Positions 1-9,021 of a DNA stretch of 64,000 bases are shown in pieces. This stretch comes from Sinomicrobium soli (GTDB taxonomy: Bacteria; Bacteroidota; Bacteroidia; Flavobacteriales; Flavobacteriaceae). Under the pieces are notes generated by a model, which did not search any database, had not been told where the DNA came from, and worked only from the letters and a program-made list of their open reading frames with translations. Made by a program: the position numbers and the translations under genes. Numbering within the stretch: position 1 is the first letter of the stretch; each line of letters begins with the position of its first letter. The stretch is taken from contig NZ_QLNV01000014.1 of assembly GCF_003285545.1 (NCBI RefSeq), positions 1 to 64,000 of the forward strand. Direction: 5' to 3'.

Positions 1-167
1 AAATTCTTCATCAAATCTGAACTAAATAATAATTATTTATCGAATTTAGCGGTGTCCTAAAAGAGGGAAGGCTACAATCGGAAAATCTTGAAAGATTAAT
101 TTCTGACGAAAATTATAAATATTTCGTTGAAAAATATTCCATTCATACGCTAAGTGAAGTTGAAAAT

Positions 168-1919
168 TTGGATGATAAAAATCTATTCATTTATACACCT
201 GAACGTTATTTGTCCTTTATCGAAAAAAGAGAGGGTGAAATAGATTTCAATTTCGCATTTGTTGACGAGGTGTACAAAATTGATAACGATTATATCATTG
301 ACGAAGAAGTTAGAGAAAATCAAAGAGATGTTGCTTACCGATTAGCAGTCTTTTATTCGTTAAAAAAAGATGTTGATACACTTTTAGCAGGTCCATATAT
401 TGAATTTTCAAAACCTAATGACGAAGTTTATAATCGTTCTTTTGATAGATTCTTAGAAAAGAATAAAATAGTATTGATTGATTATAATAACTATGAGATA
501 GTAAACAAGACCTATAGTGATGTAAAAGGTAAAAAAAGTTATGTTTTGGATTACAATTTTGATTTGACATTTGAAAAAAGTTCGAAAAACGACAGACTTA
601 TTGAAATCTTAAATCAAATTTTTGACATTAATGAAAACACTGTAATTTATTGTTACTCGAGAAGTTCTGTAGAAGCCTATGCTAAGACAATAATAAATTC
701 AGGATTACTAAACAACCACAGCAACGAAGGTTATGATGAATTCATAAATCATATATCTGAGAACTTCAACCAAGAATGGATATTAATAAATGCATTAAGA
801 AAAGGGATTGGAATACATCACGGACTTGTACCTAAATATATTCAAAAAGAAACAGTTTCACTTTTTAACCAAGGATTACTAAAGGTGTTACTTTCAACAA
901 CAACAATTACCGAAGGAGTTAACACTTCTGCCAAAAATTTAATCGTCCTTCATAACCAAAAAGGGAATAAACCTTTAAAAAAGTTTGATGCTAAAAATAT
1001 AGCTGGTCGAGCTGGTAGATTTTTACATCATTACAACGGTAGGGTTATAATCCTCAAAAACGATTTTATGAAAATAATACATTCTGAATCAGAAGGGATA
1101 AAACATAAAAATTATGATATAAATTCCCCAAAAGATGAAGTGGATTTATTCTATACTGACGAAGAATATCTAACTGAACACGATAAAACTAAAATAATGG
1201 ATATTAACCAACTTCAACAGGATAGAAACATTCCAGATGAAGTATTTAATTTATATAAAGTTATAGGTAGGAAAGATAAAATTGAGATTTACGACAAAAT
1301 TGCCTTATTAGGCAAAGCTGAATTAGAAGCTATTAAAAGGTTGATTAGATATATCAATTTTAGAATGGATATTGACTATGATGGATTTCAAATAATTCTT
1401 GACATTCTTGAATCACTAGTTAAAAACCAAAAGTTGAAATTTTTAATTGAATATAAAGGTCAAAATGGGGGTTATTCGACACTTACGCACTTGGTACATT
1501 TCTATTTACAAGGTGGTTTCAGAGGTTCTGTAAATTTTAAACTAGGCAAAGGGCTACCGGTTGATAAGGCTATTTCTGAAACTTCTGAATTTGTATATAG
1601 TACACTAAAATACCAAGTAGTCAAGTACCTAGGTGTTTTTAATATTATGTATAAATTCTTCATTTTTCAAAAGACAGGACAACCCATCGATGAAGTAAGT
1701 GGATTAGATAGATTATTAACAAAACTAGAATACAATGCATTTACGGAAAAAGGTAGAATTGCAAGTGATTTTGGAGTACCTTCTTCCATTATTGATTATT
1801 ATGAAAATGAGGAAAGAAGTAATGAAATTAAAAATTCATTTGACAACTATGAATCGAGTATATTTAAGAAAGTCGAAAGAATAATTACTGAACAAAATAC
1901 TGGTAGCAACAATGTATAA
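168..1919 (+). CDS. Ski2-like SF2 helicase, C-terminal part (5' end disrupted or outside window)
   Basis: Superfamily 2 helicase, likely acting on nucleic acid in a defence context. Visible motifs in order: a TPER motif near the N-terminus (motif Ib of Ski2-like helicases), DEVY (motif II, Walker B), TTTITEGVN (motif V) and NIAGRAGRF (motif VI). Walker A is missing, so the true N-terminus lies upstream. This frame opens only after stops at 18-32, and the start used here is a TTG. Frame 1 at 1-57 reads a plausible continuation (ending NYLSNLAV) before a TAA at 58-60, so a frameshift near position 55 is likely. The protein resembles the helicases of Hachiman/AbpB-type systems, but no partner HamA is visible, so this stays an inference. 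Confidence 0.7.
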   Translation: MDDKNLFIYTPERYLSFIEKREGEIDFNFAFVDEVYKIDNDYIIDEEVRENQRDVAYRLAVFYSLKKDVDTLLAGPYIEFSKPNDEVYNRSFDRFLEKNKIVLIDYNNYEIVNKTYSDVKGKKSYVLDYNFDLTFEKSSKNDRLIEILNQIFDINENTVIYCYSRSSVEAYAKTIINSGLLNNHSNEGYDEFINHISENFNQEWILINALRKGIGIHHGLVPKYIQKETVSLFNQGLLKVLLSTTTITEGVNTSAKNLIVLHNQKGNKPLKKFDAKNIAGRAGRFLHHYNGRVIILKNDFMKIIHSESEGIKHKNYDINSPKDEVDLFYTDEEYLTEHDKTKIMDINQLQQDRNIPDEVFNLYKVIGRKDKIEIYDKIALLGKAELEAIKRLIRYINFRMDIDYDGFQIILDILESLVKNQKLKFLIEYKGQNGGYSTLTHLVHFYLQGGFRGSVNFKLGKGLPVDKAISETSEFVYSTLKYQVVKYLGVFNIMYKFFIFQKTGQPIDEVSGLDRLLTKLEYNAFTEKGRIASDFGVPSSIIDYYENEERSNEIKNSFDNYESSIFKKVERIITEQNTGSNNV

Positions 1920-1978
1920 AAATAATAGCTGTTTAATTTTAGACATACAAAATCACCTGTCTATATAACCTAACTCTT

Positions 1979-2674
1979 ATGAATACATCCGATGAACTCA
2001 ATGTAGCACACAAGCTATACTCAAATCAGGATTACCCTAAAACAAGATCACTTTGGAACCTGATAACAAATGCATATAGAATAATAAAGAGTGTTTACAT
2101 ATTTACACATTTTGATGAGTATTGCAGACAACTTCGCTCGGATAAACAAGAAGACAAACAGGAGATTTACTGGAATGCTTCCTATTACGAAAAATTAATT
2201 GATTATATAAAAATTATAACAGCCTTTGAAACGCTGAACAAGGCTGTTTTGGTAAAAAAAGGAATACTCATTCATAAAATAGAGCACAGTAAGCTTAATA
2301 AGGAACTATATAAACAACAATCAGCGGGGAAACCAGTGAAAATATCCGATTTTTATCTAGACGGTTATCCGGAAATAACGGTACGCAGGAATATAACAGA
2401 GTTTAATGGTTTGGCAAAAAGTATGGCTACTATAAACTTTTCTCATACGCTTAATGAGGAATATCAGTCTGTACTTAATCTGGACAAAAAATTAGTGTAT
2501 TACCTGAAGGAGATAAACTTAAAACGCAATAGGCTCCATTTATATACTGATTTTCATGGTGCTTTTTCTGTTGAACATCATATTGAAAAATGGAGATTTA
2601 TTAAAGAAACTTCCATTTCGGTTATAAAAAAAGAAAAGGATAAAATTAATGAAGAATTAAAAGATTGTATTTAA
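1979..2674 (+). CDS. Hypothetical protein downstream of the helicase
   Basis: A 231-residue protein of no family I recognise. It is lysine- and tyrosine-rich, has no signal peptide or membrane segment, and looks mostly helical and cytoplasmic. It starts at an ATG 59 bp after the helicase stop on the same strand, so the two could be co-transcribed and functionally linked, though the gap leaves room for a separate promoter. The downstream neighbour is convergent (minus-strand ABC-3C operon ending at 2704), leaving only about 30 bp between the two stops. AT-rich composition matches the rest of the island. No catalytic motif could be picked out. Confidence 0.6.
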   Translation: MNTSDELNVAHKLYSNQDYPKTRSLWNLITNAYRIIKSVYIFTHFDEYCRQLRSDKQEDKQEIYWNASYYEKLIDYIKIITAFETLNKAVLVKKGILIHKIEHSKLNKELYKQQSAGKPVKISDFYLDGYPEITVRRNITEFNGLAKSMATINFSHTLNEEYQSVLNLDKKLVYYLKEINLKRNRLHLYTDFHGAFSVEHHIEKWRFIKETSISVIKKEKDKINEELKDCI

Positions 2675-2703
2675 TTTAATCTTCCTGAAAAAGTGCACAC
2701 AAC

Positions 2704-4518
2704 TCAAAATTCAAATCCAAATAGAGTTCCTGACGCGTTCTTATCATTCAATTCAAGAACGATATCTTTTTGATCAAAATAAATTGGTTCATCCTTTTCA
2801 TTAGTTGGTAAATCAGACTTTATAACAGATAAGAGGTATTGAATATCATAGGTTGATGTAACCTCATGTATTAGTTTTAACAACCTTATTTTTATACCGT
2901 TATCCTGTTGAGAAAGAACATCATCGTGATAAACAAATCTGAAATAAGATTCTTTATTGTAAGCTACCAATATAGCTAAGTCAAATACTACACAAAGGAT
3001 TTTTTTATAAGTTCTTCCTTCATCTTTTGCCGTATCTTTAGAAAACTGATCTTTTGTTTTTATGGTAGGCGGCTTGAAATCAACATTATTGCTAGAGTTC
3101 AAGGACCAGGAAATATAAGTATCCTCGTCCATTACTTCATTAAAGAAGTTTGAAAACAAGGTTCTTACCAAATTGTATTTTTTGTTTTTTTCGGTATGGT
3201 TACTTATGTTTTTTAATTCTTTAACTGTATTTTCAATTTCTTTTTTTAACTCTTCTTTTTCGTTATTTAATTCTACAATTCTATCAATTATTCTTAAACG
3301 CTCCTTTAATTGAATTAATTCAGATTCAATTCTCGCTAATATTTTTTGATAATCTTTAAGCCTCCTGAAAGTATCTGTATCCGTCAGAAATCCCAATAAA
3401 TTTTCTTTTTTGAGACTCAATTCTTTTAGATCAGCATTTATCTCATGTAATTGTTTACTCTTCTCCGCTATTGTTTTTTTTAAAAGTCTATTTCTGTCTT
3501 TCGTTAATTCTTCATTAAACTTGATAAGATCACTGTAATCTTTTTTTAAATCATCTGGAAAATAGACTTTTGACTCTTTAAAAACACGTTCTATCTTTGG
3601 AAGATCAAATGAAAAATTATTTTTAATTGAGTTTTGAAGTTTACTGATATCAAAATTTAGATTATATGACAAGCTATTGAGTTCAGAAATTTTATTCTCA
3701 ATCTGATCAATCCCTTCTTCAATCAAATGCTTATCCTGCTCATAAAAATTGAGCTGGTCTATTTTGTTTTCTGCATCTTTAGCTTTGGATTCTTGTAATC
3801 CTATCTGAGCTATTATTTCATCTCTGTCGGCATCATTTACGGAAAAATCTTTTTTTAATTGCTTTATGTGATTATCAATCTCTTCTTGTTTATTGTTATT
3901 AATATATTTTTCTCTGAGAATTTTACCATCGAATCCCAGCAAATCAAACATAAAAGGCTTCCAATCAACATCTTTGCCTCCTTTAAACTTTGAAAGTCGG
4001 TAAACATCTTCATAATCAGGTTGCATACGAATGCAATAATTTATTGCCTTTCGATAATCATAAGGTTTGTTTTTAAAAAAGTCAAAGTTGAAGTAGAACT
4101 CAAGTATTTCCTTAGCAGCTTTAATCCCTAAATTTTCATATTCCCAATTGAGTGGAGGTATATAACCATTTATGGTCTGTTCATTTATACTAATAGATGT
4201 TTTAGTAGGAGTCTCTAGACTTCTTTTTATGGTTAGAAATTTTCCGGAATTCAAAAGAATTTCTAAATAGAATATGTGACTTTTAAATAATTGTTTTCCT
4301 TTCTCATCAATAGCTTTTAACAGAAAATTGGATTTGTCTATTTTTTTTATCAAAAGATAATCAATTAATTCAGCCAGTTTAGTTTTACCTAAATCATGAG
4401 AATTCTTTTTATCTTTCAAGTTAGTAACAACATCAGCATAGATTACATTTAATCCTCTGAGGTTAAACCTAACATTTTTAAACCTATCATCGTTGCAGTA
4501 AAGTTTACTAAGCTTCAT
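2704..4518 (-). CDS. ABC-3C-type system ATPase (DUF2326-like, SMC/Rad50-type)
   Basis: 604-residue ABC-type ATPase with an atypical P-loop in the first 50 residues (NSHDLGKT in place of a canonical GxxGxGKS), a long central coiled coil of roughly residues 200-440 rich in Lys/Glu/Leu, and a C-terminal part with a Walker-B-like stretch (FVYHDDVLS) followed by a D-loop-like region. This is the layout of DUF2326 ATPases, which form the sensor/motor of ABC-three-component (ABC-3C) conflict systems. It is the last gene of a three-gene minus-strand operon; its start overlaps the end of the middle-component gene by 11 nt, implying translational coupling. Coding is AT-rich like the neighbours. Confidence 0.75.
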   Translation of the reverse strand: MKLSKLYCNDDRFKNVRFNLRGLNVIYADVVTNLKDKKNSHDLGKTKLAELIDYLLIKKIDKSNFLLKAIDEKGKQLFKSHIFYLEILLNSGKFLTIKRSLETPTKTSISINEQTINGYIPPLNWEYENLGIKAAKEILEFYFNFDFFKNKPYDYRKAINYCIRMQPDYEDVYRLSKFKGGKDVDWKPFMFDLLGFDGKILREKYINNNKQEEIDNHIKQLKKDFSVNDADRDEIIAQIGLQESKAKDAENKIDQLNFYEQDKHLIEEGIDQIENKISELNSLSYNLNFDISKLQNSIKNNFSFDLPKIERVFKESKVYFPDDLKKDYSDLIKFNEELTKDRNRLLKKTIAEKSKQLHEINADLKELSLKKENLLGFLTDTDTFRRLKDYQKILARIESELIQLKERLRIIDRIVELNNEKEELKKEIENTVKELKNISNHTEKNKKYNLVRTLFSNFFNEVMDEDTYISWSLNSSNNVDFKPPTIKTKDQFSKDTAKDEGRTYKKILCVVFDLAILVAYNKESYFRFVYHDDVLSQQDNGIKIRLLKLIHEVTSTYDIQYLLSVIKSDLPTNEKDEPIYFDQKDIVLELNDKNASGTLFGFEF

Positions 4519-4747
4519 TTGACTTAAAAGAATCTGTCGATTGTTCGTAATTTAACTTTCCTAATAAAAACAAGAAATTCAATGCATACGGGAAATTTAT
4601 TTTTGCTTCTTCACCCAATACTTCAGTAACTTTTTTCAACAAAGTATCATATTGAATAGGATAAAAGGTATTTAATTCTGATAAAATAATAGAACTAATG
4701 TTTAGTACGGAGAACTCGGGATTGGTATGTCTGTCTGGTCTAATCAT
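4508..4747 (-). CDS. ABC-3C-type system middle component
   Basis: A 79-residue protein beginning MIRPDRHTNP, the size and character of the small 'middle component' proteins that sit between effector and ATPase in ABC-3C systems. These are thought to be small helical, winged-helix-like adaptors linking the ATPase to the effector. The assignment rests mainly on position: its start overlaps the stop of the upstream effector gene by 4 nt (ATGA-type) and its stop overlaps the ATPase start by 11 nt. Sequence alone would not identify it. The helical-sounding segment LPYALNFLFLLGKLNYE-like near the C-terminus is compatible with an adaptor fold. No membrane segment is evident. Confidence 0.65.
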   Translation of the reverse strand: MIRPDRHTNPEFSVLNISSIILSELNTFYPIQYDTLLKKVTEVLGEEAKINFPYALNFLFLLGKLNYEQSTDSFKSNEA

Positions 4748-5679
4748 TTAATTCCTATTAAGCATTCATAATACATAAAATGCAATAGCTTATAAATATG
4801 TCTTTTTCCTCTTATTGTATTGCCATCTGATATTTTTTTATAGATGAATACAAAAACCTCTTCAAACAGTACAAAATTACTTCTTTTTATTTGGATCACG
4901 TTTCTTAATTCAGCAGCAATATCAAAATATTGCTCTTTTAAATCTTCATTTCTCGGATCAGATAAAAAGGATTCAATTTTATCGAAATCTTGAAGAGAAT
5001 GAGATAAAATTTCATTTTCATAATATTCTTGTCCTAATTCATTTTTTTTATTCTTTTCTTCAATTTTTATTTTATCAAAATTAAATTTTACCCTGTTCAC
5101 CTCTGCCTCCAAGTTTGTTTTGATTCTAGGTAATTCATTATGAAATTCTAAAATAATATTTTTGATATCATCTTCAGAAAACTCAAAAGGAATATGATTT
5201 AAATCCAACTGAAACTCAGAAATTATACTTTTGTTAGGTTTAATGTATTGGTCATTCAAAGTTTCTTTACCAATGATACAAACATTTTCAAGCCCTGAGT
5301 CTTTTTTAATTTTTTCTAATAATTTTTCTCCTGAAACACCCGAATATTTTCTATTGGTGAAAATTATATAACAATCTATTTCTCCGTTATCTTTTAGTTT
5401 TTTTACTTTTACAATTTCTTCATCAAGAATTTTCTTAAAATTACTGTCATTACAAGAAGCAATTGGGTTACTAGTATGTTTAGCCTGAATGATAAAATTT
5501 CCTTTCCAAGGAGATTTATCTGATGGAAATCTTGTAGCAGTTCCGGTGAATTTACCATCCCGGCCTCCATCCTTACCTTTCGCAAATGATATAGTAGCAA
5601 TACCAAATAAAGATTGGCAAATTCTATTTACTAATTTTTCAAAAGTATCTTCATTAAGTATTTCTAATCTATAGTCCAT
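4744..5679 (-). CDS. ABC-3C-type system effector with restriction-endonuclease-like N-terminus
   Basis: 311 residues. The N-terminal ~150 residues carry a PD-(D/E)xK nuclease pattern: GGRDG (Asp41) followed by IIQAKH (Gln65-x-Lys67), as in Mrr-like enzymes. The later part (IIFTNRKYSG, then a region near 'LNDQYIKPNKSIISEF') and the helical C-terminus fit the ABC-3C C-terminal domain that tethers an effector to the ATPase complex. First gene of the minus-strand operon, so it is transcribed before the middle component and ATPase. The inferred role is DNA cleavage when the ATPase senses invading DNA. The effector class follows from the motif; regulation by the ATPase is inferred from the family. 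Confidence 0.75.
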   Translation of the reverse strand: MDYRLEILNEDTFEKLVNRICQSLFGIATISFAKGKDGGRDGKFTGTATRFPSDKSPWKGNFIIQAKHTSNPIASCNDSNFKKILDEEIVKVKKLKDNGEIDCYIIFTNRKYSGVSGEKLLEKIKKDSGLENVCIIGKETLNDQYIKPNKSIISEFQLDLNHIPFEFSEDDIKNIILEFHNELPRIKTNLEAEVNRVKFNFDKIKIEEKNKKNELGQEYYENEILSHSLQDFDKIESFLSDPRNEDLKEQYFDIAAELRNVIQIKRSNFVLFEEVFVFIYKKISDGNTIRGKRHIYKLLHFMYYECLIGIK

Positions 5680-6197
5680 TCAAAAATTTTGTCTTTGTGA
5701 ATATACACAAATATAATTATACATCAATTTGCTTTAATAGTTATGAGTAAATACTAACCTAATCATTTTTTAGCCTAAAAATCATTACATGTCTCTTAAT
5801 TAATTCATGTTTAGTATAATCTAAAAGAAAAACTTTTTTATACACATAAACATCTTTAAAGCTACTAAGTATAAATAAAACCCCCGCTCTTCGAAGTATT
5901 GCAAGCTCTGCGAACGTCTCCGACTTCGTAGCTTTACATCCATAACAGGGTTTATACGCTACACTCCTCTCTGAGGGGCTCCAACGCTATCTTTAGAAGC
6001 CTTCCCGATTCCGTGCCCTACAAAGTCTTGCAGCTGCTGTTTTGTGTAGCAATTGCCATAGAGTATGATACATACAATGGATAATCCAAGTGATTTGGAG
6101 AGACTGAGGGATTGCATAAAAATTCATAGTCTGCCATTATATTATTGATATTTTACTATATTTTTAAGCGTATTGCTACCTTTTTAGTGAAGTAGCA
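5680..6197. other. 518-bp non-coding gap with a dispersed repeat
   Basis: No open gene was found. The left part (5680-5880) is very AT-rich and should contain the promoter of the minus-strand ABC-3C operon. From 5881 the composition changes abruptly: a GC-richer block beginning CCCCCGCTCTTCGAAG matches blocks at 25784 and 27926 (see repeat entries). The segment 5940-6110 is also GC-richer and has no evident coding capacity. Confidence 0.6.
5881..5936. repeat. Dispersed REP-associated repeat, copy 1
   Basis: Contains GCTCTTCGAAGTATTGCAAG followed by a degenerate CTGCGAACGTCTCCGACTT. The same words recur at 25785-25836 and in degenerate form at 22671 and 27930. No CACGATTGTATCGTG hairpin follows this copy, unlike the copies near the RAYT genes. 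Confidence 0.6.
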
Positions 6198-6455
6198 ATG
6201 CACTCCCCCCTACTTTTGCCCGGAATGAGATTCTTTGTTTTTGGATGGTTTTTCTTGTTGGTTTTGTTGGTTGATTTTTTGGGAAAAATGATTGAGTTTA
6301 CGGGAATCCACAAAGCAATTGTACAAACATTTATTTTCTTTATGGCAATATCTATTTACACACTGAACGAAATGAAACGTGCATTAAACGCTAGGATCAT
6401 TAAACATCATGCCTATGCAAAAACAAGAGCTAATAGAAAATATTATTCTAAATGA
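6198..6455 (+). CDS. Small two-helix membrane protein
   Basis: An 85-residue ORF with two hydrophobic segments (FFVFGWFFLLVLLVDFL and AIVQTFIFFMAISIYTL) and a basic C-terminal tail rich in Lys, Arg and His. An in-frame ATG at 6225 gives a better start (MRFFVFGW), because the first nine residues would be encoded by a C-rich tract resembling repeat sequence. The end overlaps the start of the next gene by 47 nt in another frame, which suggests coupling but also lowers confidence in the ORF. If real it would be a small inner-membrane protein in the same module as the 604-residue protein. No family recognised. Confidence 0.45.
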   Translation: MHSPLLLPGMRFFVFGWFFLLVLLVDFLGKMIEFTGIHKAIVQTFIFFMAISIYTLNEMKRALNARIIKHHAYAKTRANRKYYSK

Positions 6456-8223
6456 AAATGCTTATTTCTTTTTGAAAGAAAGGGAAGGATTTATCAGTAA
6501 GCGGCTAATAAAAAGTACATTTAAAGATGCTTCACGAGAAAAAAAGGGAAATTTTCTTCTAAATGAACTAAAAATCAGACATCAAATAAACCAAAATGAG
6601 TTTGTCTACTATTCTATAGCAGTATTCAAATATGAAAAAAAGCCCACCTTTATAGATGATGCTGTAGAAGGATGGGAGGAAAGGAAATTAGCTTATATAT
6701 GTTTAATTGATTTTAAAGATCATTTAGTAATAGCAAAAAGAAATATCTCCGGAATTAAGGATTTTTTGAAAATGTTCTTACCAATCGATTATAATGTATT
6801 GACCTCAATATTTACCAATGACGATACGACTTTCGAGAAATTATCAATGAATAACATGAATATTTCTGACAAGTCCATACGCCAAAAGAGTTTGGAATCC
6901 ATAGACTTAAAGGAAAACCTGTCGACATTAGGGTTACAGAGTTATATTCTTAATAATTTAAGAGTCAATAATGAAGATGGTAAAACTTCTCTTTCTTTAA
7001 ACTCATCAAGAATAAATAAATTCGGAACTAAAAACAATCTAGACACTTTCATTAATTGGTCTCATGAGATTATTAATCGGATTATAGCCTTTGAACCTAA
7101 ATCAAGTTTTCTTTCTTCATTTGCTACCCCTCTAGATTATTCAGAGGAAAAGAATAATTTACAACCAATAGCAATTTTAATTACCTTATCCAAGCTATAT
7201 GCTGATTTTGAAGATAACAGAATTGAAAGATGTTTTATAGTAAATGGCGAAAAAGAAAGGCCTGTCAATATTCTAAAAGTCTTAAATAACTTTGAACGTC
7301 TTTTAAAAATTGTGTCTGTAGAGGAAGGCGGTGTAATACAGTATAAAATTGAGAATAAATCTATCCATGATTTGCAGATATCACTCAATCCCAAATCCAT
7401 AACACTTCGATCAAGAAAATTAGCTAATCTTTGTATTCAGCTATCAGAAGATGTTGTTTATCCTATACTTCACTATTTCAATTGGACCAATAGTTTTATT
7501 GTCACTTTTGATTCACCTGATTTGGTATATAGTAATAGAAAATTATTTAAAGACAGCAGACTCCTAAGCAATATAGATTCTTTTTTGAAAGTCTTCATTC
7601 CTTATCAAGAATTGGAACACGTCACATCCGAAAAAGGAGACTTCTTCGCTGAATCAACAGCTTTTACTGATGATTCCATTTTTGGGTTTGTAGAGAACAC
7701 TTTTATGGTAGAGTCAGAATATTTCATTTGTGATGATTTAAGCAAAGAGTGGGCAGATCATATTGCATTAAATGAGGAAAGTATTACATTTTATCATTCA
7801 AAATATAAAGATTCTAGCTTTTCAGCTTCAGCCTTTCAAGACATAATAGGGCAAGCTCAAAAGAATTTAGGAAATCTTAGCCCTTCGGATAATCAATGGC
7901 CACTTAAACAAAACCATTGGTCAAAGACATATAGAAATAACCATATCCAAACCCGAATAACAAGACTAAGAAAAGGTAATGGTGTAGAAGAAGCAATCGA
8001 ATACTGCAAAACGTTGAAAACATATCCGAACCTAAAAAAGAAAGTTATTTTAGTTATCAATTTCATCTCAAAAGCAGAACTCGAAGACAGACTTAATAAA
8101 TTGAGGGATGCCGAAGATTTTGCTGAACGAAATGAAGTTATTCAGATACTTTGGTTTATTTCTTCTCTCGTTTCAAGTTGTTACGAAGTCGGAGCAGAGA
8201 TTTACATTTGCTGTAAACCATAA
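6409..8223 (+). CDS. Hypothetical 604-residue protein, possible PD-(D/E)xK nuclease domain at C-terminus
   Basis: No named family recognised. A second ATG lies two codons downstream (6415). The first ~400 residues show no clear motif. Around residues 443-480 there is a pattern reminiscent of restriction-endonuclease-fold enzymes: DLSKEWADHI (Asp450), a beta-strand-like ITFYHSKYK (His463-Ser-Lys465), then a helix SASAFQDIIGQAQKNL. This Asp...HxK-then-helix order is an inference of a PD-(D/E)xK-like domain, not a certain call. It lies 38 bp upstream of a GIY-YIG-like gene on the same strand, so the pair may form a two-nuclease defence module. AT-rich, like the rest of the island. Confidence 0.6.
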   Translation: MPMQKQELIENIILNENAYFFLKEREGFISKRLIKSTFKDASREKKGNFLLNELKIRHQINQNEFVYYSIAVFKYEKKPTFIDDAVEGWEERKLAYICLIDFKDHLVIAKRNISGIKDFLKMFLPIDYNVLTSIFTNDDTTFEKLSMNNMNISDKSIRQKSLESIDLKENLSTLGLQSYILNNLRVNNEDGKTSLSLNSSRINKFGTKNNLDTFINWSHEIINRIIAFEPKSSFLSSFATPLDYSEEKNNLQPIAILITLSKLYADFEDNRIERCFIVNGEKERPVNILKVLNNFERLLKIVSVEEGGVIQYKIENKSIHDLQISLNPKSITLRSRKLANLCIQLSEDVVYPILHYFNWTNSFIVTFDSPDLVYSNRKLFKDSRLLSNIDSFLKVFIPYQELEHVTSEKGDFFAESTAFTDDSIFGFVENTFMVESEYFICDDLSKEWADHIALNEESITFYHSKYKDSSFSASAFQDIIGQAQKNLGNLSPSDNQWPLKQNHWSKTYRNNHIQTRITRLRKGNGVEEAIEYCKTLKTYPNLKKKVILVINFISKAELEDRLNKLRDAEDFAERNEVIQILWFISSLVSSCYEVGAEIYICCKP

Positions 8224-8261
8224 AGGAAATTGACAACATTTTAATCCATAGTCGTAAAAGA

Positions 8262-8843
8262 ATGGCAATCAACCTGAAAGAAATAAAAACCAAATCATTA
8301 AGTTTTATTAAAACACTAAACGATAAAATTTCCAACTCCAGTTTAGAACATTTTCAAACCATTGTTTTTAGCTCTTCGGAATTCAGGGATAAAAATACTT
8401 TAGGAGGTCCGGTAAAAAAGATAAAACAAAACGAGTATCCTCTAATCTATATTATCAGCATTCCCGATGATAAGGCCAGGAAAGAGCTCATAAGGAAATT
8501 TAAGTGCTTTAGGGAGAGTAATGACCTGAAAACAAAGAACGTCGATAGGGTCAATTTATCAAGATTCAACAGGGAAAACATAAATTCCAACACCATTTAT
8601 GTAGGAAGTTCTACAACCGATTTCGTAACCAGAATAAAAAATCATTTAGGGATTATGGGGACAAGGGTTTATAGTCTTCATTTATGCAAATGGGATGAAG
8701 GTTTTAATTATAATGTAAACATCGAAACCTATGAAATCAAAACGACAAATAATGAAAAACTTGAAAGATTCGCTGTGGAAATCATTGAGCAGCAGATTTG
8801 GGATGAGTTAAGACCTGTGTTTGGGAAAAAGAGCGGGTTGTGA
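8262..8843 (+). CDS. GIY-YIG-like nuclease domain protein
   Basis: 193 residues. Two beta strands fit the GIY and YIG motifs: PLIYII (about residues 60-65) and TIYVGSS (Tyr113-Val-Gly115), followed by a basic helix TRIKNHLG (Arg124) and an acidic helix AVEIIEQQIW that could supply the metal-binding Glu. The spacing between the first two motifs is about 45 residues, far longer than the usual 10-ish, so there is an insertion between them. The C-terminal RPVFGKKSG resembles the conserved tail of the family. It follows the 604-residue gene by 38 bp. Likely function is DNA cleavage; catalysis is inferred from motifs only. Confidence 0.6.
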   Translation: MAINLKEIKTKSLSFIKTLNDKISNSSLEHFQTIVFSSSEFRDKNTLGGPVKKIKQNEYPLIYIISIPDDKARKELIRKFKCFRESNDLKTKNVDRVNLSRFNRENINSNTIYVGSSTTDFVTRIKNHLGIMGTRVYSLHLCKWDEGFNYNVNIETYEIKTTNNEKLERFAVEIIEQQIWDELRPVFGKKSGL

Positions 8844-9021
8844 TAATTGTTAACCGTTAAACTGTCATTAGCGAGTACCATTTTATTTTACAAACTGAGG
8901 AGAATAATTGTCTATGGAATACCTCAGATATATCAATCATAAGTATATTGATTAAATGCATATTACAAAATAGCAGTATATTTAATCTAATCATTATACA
9001 CCGACTAACCAAAACCAACCA

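Noticed and set aside
1-2674. Hachiman system (HamA-HamB)
   Set aside because: Only a helicase part is visible; the following 231-residue protein does not look like HamA, and the upstream side is outside the window.
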